Shown here piece after piece: positions 6,157 to 10,323 of a stretch of DNA of 10,323 nucleotides. Numbering within the stretch: the stretch's first letter is position 1; the number at the start of each line of letters is the position of its first letter. The notes under the pieces are model-generated. The model was not told where the DNA came from. It made no database searches and saw only the letters and a list, made by a program, of their open reading frames with translations. Origin of the DNA: Ilyomonas sp964658445 (GTDB lineage: Bacteria > Bacteroidota > Bacteroidia > Chitinophagales > Chitinophagaceae). The stretch is taken from positions 1 through 10,323 of the forward strand of contig CAZZZH010000166.1 of assembly GCA_964658445.1 (NCBI GenBank), read 5' to 3'. The translations under genes and the position numbers were made by a program.

Positions 6157-6233
6157 CTATAACGGTAATAAGCCAAAAAATTATTATGCAATTATTGCCT
6201 GAATCAATAATTTCACAGCCTAATCTAACGACT

Positions 6234-7007
6234 ATGTATCGACTTAAACAAGGAGTAATGTTGCTTGCCTGCTTCTTACTCATCAGCACTAGCCAGGCAC
6301 AACTGCTGAAGAAACTGAAGGATAAAGTAAATAATGCCATCGGCGGCAATTCATCAACATCTTCCTCCACGGGTACTACCGATAATAATACAGGTACAAC
6401 ACCTTCCGGCTCGCCGCAAAACCACAAAGGCGGAGGCTTGACCAATACTCCGCCACCCGATGTAAAAGAACAGATTACCGAAGCAGAAAAATCGCAGAGT
6501 GCAGGCACCTACAGCGATGCGCGCTACTCTATTCAGCAGGCACTGATGAGTATCGAGTTGCAGATTGGAAAGCAGGTTTTGCAGTCGTTACCTGCAACCG
6601 TTACCGGGTTGCAGAAAGACACGACGCAGAATACAGTTATGAGCACGCAGTGGGGCTGGAACAACCTGAGTATACAGAGTGTGTATAAAAAAGGCGACCA
6701 GCAAATGACCGTTACCATTGGTAACAATGCATTTTATTCGGGCTTTGTAAATATGTATTTCAACAATGGCATGTATGCGCAAACCGGCAATAACGGCGAT
6801 AACCAAAATGTAAAGCAAACTAAAGTAAAAGGTTACAAAGCGGTAATTAGTTATGATGACAGTAAAGGCTACTCATTGCTAGTTCCGATAGGGCAAAGTT
6901 CTTTGATGGTGTGGGAGTGTGTAAACTTTACCAACGAAGCAGCCGTGATGAGCGCAGCCAATGCTTTTGATATTGATGGCATTAAAAAAATGCTGGGCGA
7001 ACAATAA
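6234..7007 (+). CDS. Secreted protein of unknown function, larger tandem paralogue
   Basis: I do not recognise this family. From the ATG at 6234 the protein has 257 residues with a signal peptide (cut near 22, after STSQAQ). Next come a basic LLKKLKDKVNNAIGG segment, a low-complexity linker rich in Ser, Thr, Asn, Gly and Pro (about 38-76), and a folded-looking domain. Residues 84-120 (AEKSQSAGTYSDA, QQALMSIELQIGKQVLQSLP) align without gaps to residues 28-64 of the next gene, with 16 of 37 identical. A C-terminal block, KVKGYK to VPIGQSSL (198-224), also has a counterpart there. The frame is open 16 codons upstream to an ATG at 6186, but the signal peptide begins properly at 6234. The gene starts 77 bases after the esterase-like gene and ends 24 bases before its paralogue, so the three are probably one transcript. 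Confidence 0.8.
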   Translation: MYRLKQGVMLLACFLLISTSQAQLLKKLKDKVNNAIGGNSSTSSSTGTTDNNTGTTPSGSPQNHKGGGLTNTPPPDVKEQITEAEKSQSAGTYSDARYSIQQALMSIELQIGKQVLQSLPATVTGLQKDTTQNTVMSTQWGWNNLSIQSVYKKGDQQMTVTIGNNAFYSGFVNMYFNNGMYAQTGNNGDNQNVKQTKVKGYKAVISYDDSKGYSLLVPIGQSSLMVWECVNFTNEAAVMSAANAFDIDGIKKMLGEQ

Positions 7008-7031
7008 CCATCACTTCATAAAATCAACACC

Positions 7032-7622
7032 ATGAAACAATTATTTTTATTGCTCTTTACATTTATTACACTCTATTCGTTCGCACAAAATTTTACTACT
7101 GATATTACGACTGCAAAAACTGCTTACGCATCCGGCAAACTGGAAGATGCACATTTTGCTTTGCAGCAGGCAATGCAGGAAATTGATATGATTATCGGCA
7201 AACAGGTATTGTCTTTATTGCCCCAAAAAATGGATGCATTCGCTGCCAATACAAAAGATGATAACGTTACTTCCAACGTCGGATTTGTTGGCACTACCAT
7301 TCATCGCAGCTATGGGCAAAACGACAATGTAGATTTGTCTATCATTGGCAATTCTCCACTGGTGACGACACTCAATACTTTTTTAAATACACCGCTGATT
7401 GGTGGTATGATGAGCAATGGCAACAATAAGATCATTAAAGTGCAGAACTACAAAGGGCAGTTGCAAAAAACAGATAACGGCAATGGTCAAACCGACTATA
7501 CTATACAGATTCCTTTAGGTAGTTCGTTGATTACATTCACAGCAAAAAATACAACGGATACACAAATTACCGGCTGGGCAAACAACATCCCGTTTCAGCA
7601 GATAGCAAAGTTGGTACAATAG
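7032..7622 (+). CDS. Secreted protein of unknown function, smaller tandem paralogue
   Basis: I do not recognise this family. The 196-residue protein has a signal peptide (MKQLFLLLFTFITLYSFAQ, cut near 19) and leads almost directly into the domain shared with the preceding gene; the low-complexity linker of that gene is absent. Conserved positions include AYASGKLEDA (31-40), then LQQAMQEIDMIIGKQVLSLLP (44-64), whose IGKQVL-x2-LP core is the most striking shared motif. KVQNYK (136-141) and IPLGSSLITF (160-169) match the C-terminal block of the larger copy. The AxxxG(x)xxDA...QQA pattern suggests a helical N-terminal part, perhaps one TPR-like hairpin, followed by a beta-rich part; this is inference. 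It starts 24 bases after its paralogue and is followed by a strong terminator, so it is the last gene of the unit. Confidence 0.8.
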   Translation: MKQLFLLLFTFITLYSFAQNFTTDITTAKTAYASGKLEDAHFALQQAMQEIDMIIGKQVLSLLPQKMDAFAANTKDDNVTSNVGFVGTTIHRSYGQNDNVDLSIIGNSPLVTTLNTFLNTPLIGGMMSNGNNKIIKVQNYKGQLQKTDNGNGQTDYTIQIPLGSSLITFTAKNTTDTQITGWANNIPFQQIAKLVQ

Positions 7623-7634
7623 ATTTTGTTGTTC

Positions 7635-7676
7635 AAAAAAAGAAGCGCAGCTGTCATTCGGCTGCGCTTCTTTTTT
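7635..7676 (+). terminator. Strong bidirectional intrinsic terminator
   Basis: GAAGCGCAGC (7642-7651) and GCTGCGCTTC (7661-7670) form a perfect 10-bp stem with a 9-base loop. It is flanked by an A tract (7635-7641) and a T tract (7671-7676), so it can work on both strands. It ends the secreted-protein unit 19 bases past the stop at 7622 and could also stop folK readthrough from the right, 217 bases past the folK stop. Confidence 0.9.
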
Positions 7677-7892
7677 AATCAGTCATTTATAAAAGTTTTT
7701 ATCTGTGATTGTATGGCAAAGGAGGATAAGAAAAAAGCAGTTTTTCAAGGGTCTTTCACAGAATAAATGATTGTAGTAGTGCATCTGTTTAGTATCAGGT
7801 TCAGTGCTGCAACCAGACCTAAACAGTAGACAAACAATACCATAAAATCAAAACGGATCGCTACAGAAAAGTATTAAAAATTGTCCGATTTC

Positions 7893-8384
7893 TTAATTGG
7901 GAAAGTCAAGTTTTTTTACCTCCAGTTCATCTTTGCATTCGCTCAGCAACTGCGCAATTGTTTTCTGTAAAACCGGGTGAACAACATCGCCCGCAATCTG
8001 CGCCAGCGGCAGCAGGGCAAATCTTCTTTCTGCCAGCAAAGGATGCGGCACCCTCAGTTCTTCGGTTGTAATGATCAGGTTATCTATCAGCAGCACATCA
8101 AGGTCTATCAGGCGCGGTCCCATCTTCACTGTGCGGCGTCTTCCCATACGGTCTTCAATAGCCAGCAAGGTTTGCATGAATTGTGCAGGTAACAATACGG
8201 TACTTACAGCAAAGGCCTGGTTGTAGAAAGAAGGTTGGTCCTGTAAGCCCCAGGCAGCCGTTTCGTAAACATCGGAGCGGGCAATGATGTTGCCGCACTG
8301 TTCTTCCATTACATTTGCGGCGTACTGCAAAAGTGCCGGGCGATTGCCCATATTGCTGCCGGCAAGTACATAAGCGGTGTTCAT
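7893..8384 (-). CDS. folK: 6-hydroxymethyl-7,8-dihydropterin pyrophosphokinase (HPPK)
   Basis: HPPK transfers pyrophosphate from ATP to 6-hydroxymethyl-7,8-dihydropterin, the step before dihydropteroate synthase in folate synthesis; it is cytoplasmic. The 163-residue protein matches the single-domain enzyme in length. It has the N-terminal YVLAGSNMGNR (5-15), GLQDQPSFYNQAFAV (46-60, with the conserved N55), the basic loop GRRRTVK (81-87), and the signature KMGPRLIDLDVLLI (87-100). In the signature, D94 and D96 are the two magnesium-binding aspartates and R91 the conserved arginine. VPHPLLAERRFALLPLAQIA (112-131) completes the family pattern. The ATG at 8384 is only 18 bases from the divergent sppA start. 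The only promoter-like sequence ahead of it is GATATTTG (8396-8389), one base off consensus and so close that the mRNA would be nearly leaderless. Other folate genes are not in the window. Confidence 0.96.
   Translation of the reverse strand: MNTAYVLAGSNMGNRPALLQYAANVMEEQCGNIIARSDVYETAAWGLQDQPSFYNQAFAVSTVLLPAQFMQTLLAIEDRMGRRRTVKMGPRLIDLDVLLIDNLIITTEELRVPHPLLAERRFALLPLAQIAGDVVHPVLQKTIAQLLSECKDELEVKKLDFPN
8290..8317 (+). promoter_or_regulatory. Candidate sppA promoter inside the 5' part of folK
   Basis: TTG at 8290-8292, a 17-base spacer and TACATTTG at 8310-8317 fit the Bacteroidota -33/-7 consensus on the plus strand. Transcription would begin near 8323, giving an 80-base leader antisense to the first codons of folK. 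With only 18 bases between the two start codons, a promoter within folK is expected. Chance matches to this short consensus are possible. Confidence 0.4.
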
Positions 8385-8402
8385 CTTTTCAAATATCTAT
8401 GT

Positions 8403-10169
8403 ATGAGGTCGTTTTTTAAAATATTCTTTGCTTCCCTCTTAGCGCTTTTCATTTTTACCTTGCTTGGTTTTCTCGTTGTGGCGGTTCTGGTGGGTTCGGC
8501 GGCTTCCTCTTCCAAACCAGACATTGGCACCAAAGGCGTGCTGGTGCTCGATTTGAGCAACGAATTTAATGAGCAGGGGAAAAAGAATGCCGTAGGTTCT
8601 CTCACCGGCGATGCGTCTGCCGATGTGCCGGGTCTGTACGATGTAGTACGCATGTTGCACTATGCAAAAACCGATTCTGCCATCAAAGGGCTCTTTATTA
8701 AAGCCGAAGACAACCCCAACGGCTATGCAACTAGCGAAGAACTCATCAACGCCATCAACGATTTTAAAACTAGTGGCAAGATGGTAATGGCCTATGGCGA
8801 AACGGTTTCGCAGAAAGCCTACTTTGTGGCTTCTGCAGCCAACAAAATTTATTGCCATCCTGCCGGCGGAGTAGAGTGGGATGGGCTTTCCGTCGATTTA
8901 TATTTTATAAAAAATCTTCTCGACCGGTTAGAAATTCAGCCACAAATTTTTTATGCCGGTAAGTTTAAAAGCGCCACAGAGCCCTTACGTGCTACGCAGA
9001 TGACCGACCCAAACAAGCTGCAGACCAATGTGTGGCTCGGCGACCTGTATGGTTTGTTGTTGCAGCAGGCCTCACGTGCCCGGAACCTAGACACCGCGCA
9101 GCTTCACAACCTTGCCAACACCGGCGCCATCCAGACGCCCAACGATGCCTTGCGCTATCATTTAATTGATGGTGTAAAGTACGACGATGATATAAAAAAT
9201 GAATGGCTGCAATGGCTTCATCTCGATAAAAAAGACAAGATTAATTTCGTTACGATGGGTAATTATGCCGATGCTGCCGACTATGCAAAATCGTCTGGCA
9301 ACGACCGTATTGCCGTGCTGTATGCGCAGGGCGATATTGTAAGCGGCAAAGGCGAGAAAGGCAGCATTGGCAGCGACGATTATAAGAACATCATCCGCAA
9401 GCTTCGGCTGGATGATGATGTGAAAGCTATCGTGTTCCGTGTCAATTCACCGGGTGGCAGCGCCTTGGCCAGCGACGTTATCTGGCACGAGATACAGCTG
9501 GCGCGAAAGGCAAAGCCCGTAGTAGTAAGCATGGGCGATTATGCAGCTTCGGGCGGATACTATATTTCCTGTGCAGCCGATAGTGTATATGCCGATCCCG
9601 GAACCATCACGGGTTCCATTGGTGTGTTTACCATAATACCCAATATGCAGTCTTTTTTCAAAGACAAACTCGGTGTTACGTTCGATGGAGTAAAGACTGC
9701 GCCCTACGCTGATATGAACACGGCCAGCCGGCCACTAACACCCGCTGAACAACATTTTGTACAGGCGAATATCGATACGACCTACAACACGTTTCTCTCC
9801 CGCGTAGCCACTGGCCGCAGACGCGATACGGCCTCCATTGACAGCATTGCGCAGGGCAGGGTGTGGACGGGCGAACGCGGCATAGCCGTAGGAATTGTAG
9901 ACAGAACCGGCACCCTGCACGATGCCATTGCCTGCGCTGCCCGCATGATTAAATCTAATGACTATTACGTTAGAGAATATCCTGAACGCAAAAGCTACCT
10001 ACAGGAGTTATTAGATTCATATGCCGATAAAAGCATGAGTGCAAAGCAGAATGCGGTAGAAGAGCAGATTGGCAAGCCTACCTACAAGATGCTGATGAAG
10101 CTGAAAAGCGTACAAAGCATGTTCAACACGCCGCAGGCAAAGCTTCCCTTTATGATGGAAATGAAATAA
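8403..10169 (+). CDS. sppA: Signal peptide peptidase SppA, long (67K) type
   Basis: SppA is a membrane-anchored S49 serine protease that digests signal peptides left behind after secretion, facing the periplasm. The 588-residue protein is the long form with two tandem S49-like domains. An N-terminal membrane anchor covers about 7-32. The N-terminal domain (about 45-260) supplies the general-base lysine, K189 in YAGKFKSATEPL. The C-terminal domain (about 300-520) supplies the nucleophile, S383 in MGDYAASGGYYISCAAD. Supporting motifs are VFRVNSPGGSALAS (344-357) and TITGSIGVF (401-409). K189 and S383 align with K209 and S409 of the E. coli enzyme, so it should be active. The ATG at 8403 places the anchor at the very N-terminus. 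It is divergent from folK with almost no gap. Confidence 0.97.
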   Translation: MRSFFKIFFASLLALFIFTLLGFLVVAVLVGSAASSSKPDIGTKGVLVLDLSNEFNEQGKKNAVGSLTGDASADVPGLYDVVRMLHYAKTDSAIKGLFIKAEDNPNGYATSEELINAINDFKTSGKMVMAYGETVSQKAYFVASAANKIYCHPAGGVEWDGLSVDLYFIKNLLDRLEIQPQIFYAGKFKSATEPLRATQMTDPNKLQTNVWLGDLYGLLLQQASRARNLDTAQLHNLANTGAIQTPNDALRYHLIDGVKYDDDIKNEWLQWLHLDKKDKINFVTMGNYADAADYAKSSGNDRIAVLYAQGDIVSGKGEKGSIGSDDYKNIIRKLRLDDDVKAIVFRVNSPGGSALASDVIWHEIQLARKAKPVVVSMGDYAASGGYYISCAADSVYADPGTITGSIGVFTIIPNMQSFFKDKLGVTFDGVKTAPYADMNTASRPLTPAEQHFVQANIDTTYNTFLSRVATGRRRDTASIDSIAQGRVWTGERGIAVGIVDRTGTLHDAIACAARMIKSNDYYVREYPERKSYLQELLDSYADKSMSAKQNAVEEQIGKPTYKMLMKLKSVQSMFNTPQAKLPFMMEMK

Positions 10170-10183
10170 TCACAACTGGCTTG

Positions 10184-10211
10184 CCCGGTGCTAACCTGGG
10201 TTTACTTTTTT
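10184..10211 (+). terminator. Possible weak terminator after sppA
   Basis: CCCGG (10184-10188) can pair with CCTGGG (10195-10200) if one T is bulged, with a 6-base loop, and is followed by TTTACTTTTTT. It lies 14 bases past the sppA stop. The stem is short and imperfect, so this is tentative. Confidence 0.4.
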
Positions 10212-10281
10212 CACAGCCGCGTTGTTGGTAAAAGCAAAGCAAAAGCATGCATAGGTTCAGAAGATGTTATGCTTATCTTTT

Positions 10282-10323
10282 TCATGAACTCTCATGAACT
10301 AAGTATGACGTAAGTATGGAGTA
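10282..10323. repeat. Two adjacent short tandem duplications at the window edge
   Basis: TCATGAACTC (10282-10291) is followed directly by TCATGAACTA (10292-10301), one mismatch. This is followed directly by AGTATGACGTA (10302-10312) and AGTATGGAGTA (10313-10323), two mismatches. The last unit ends exactly at the window edge, so the copy number cannot be known. Confidence 0.6.

Noticed and set aside
6035..6508. A 157-codon minus-strand frame across the end of the esterase-like gene and the start of the larger paralogue
   Set aside because: It overlaps two plus-strand genes with signal peptides and shared-family motifs; its own sequence shows no domain.
7677..7892. A search for a small gene or RNA in the gap between the strong terminator and folK
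   Set aside because: No reading frame with a sensible start, no consensus promoter, and no hairpin with a T tract was found.
8381..8858. Minus-strand frames of 90 and 139 codons opposite the start of sppA
   Set aside because: They are antisense to the membrane anchor and first S49 domain of sppA, and one overlaps the folK start; no supporting features.

Overview
The window looks like chromosomal DNA of a Bacteroidota bacterium, probably of the Chitinophagaceae/Sphingobacteriia type. Three signs point there. Promoters match the Bacteroidota -7 element TAnnTTTG (91-98 +, 4859-4852 -, 5337-5330 -, 8310-8317 +, 1802-1795 -). Shine-Dalgarno sequences are not evident ahead of the genes. Secreted proteins have signal peptides ending in the SFAQ / AFSQ / SQAQ style. 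The family assignments come from motifs read by eye; no database search was possible.

Layout. (1) 163-1230 +: prfA, release factor 1. (2) 1332-1724 +: a small VanZ-like four-helix membrane protein. (3) 1725-1999: a convergent intergenic region with two terminator hairpins, both oriented for the minus strand, and a -7 box between them, which is what a small RNA gene would look like. (4) 4831-2000, minus strand: tatA, gatA and an MltD-like lytic transglycosylase, probably cotranscribed in part. (5) 5307-4954, minus strand: rplS with its own promoter and terminator. (6) 5506-7622 +: three secreted-protein genes, namely an esterase-like protein that has lost its catalytic residues and two tandem paralogues of a family I do not recognise, closed by a strong bidirectional terminator at 7635-7676. 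(7) 7677-7892: about 215 bases with no gene, promoter or repeat that I could support. (8) 8384-7893, minus: folK, divergent from 8403-10169 +: sppA, with only 18 bases between the start codons. (9) 10170-10323: a weak terminator and two adjacent short tandem duplications that run to the window edge.

Most of the genes are housekeeping: translation termination (prfA), the ribosome (rplS), indirect Gln-tRNA synthesis (gatA), folate synthesis (folK), Tat export (tatA), wall remodelling (transglycosylase) and clearance of signal peptides (sppA). They do not form one pathway. I found no phage, IS, CRISPR, tRNA, rRNA or defence genes and no convincing new multi-gene system. The parts most worth a second look are the pseudo-esterase plus paralogue cassette (5506-7622) and the candidate small RNA (about 1790-1700, minus strand).
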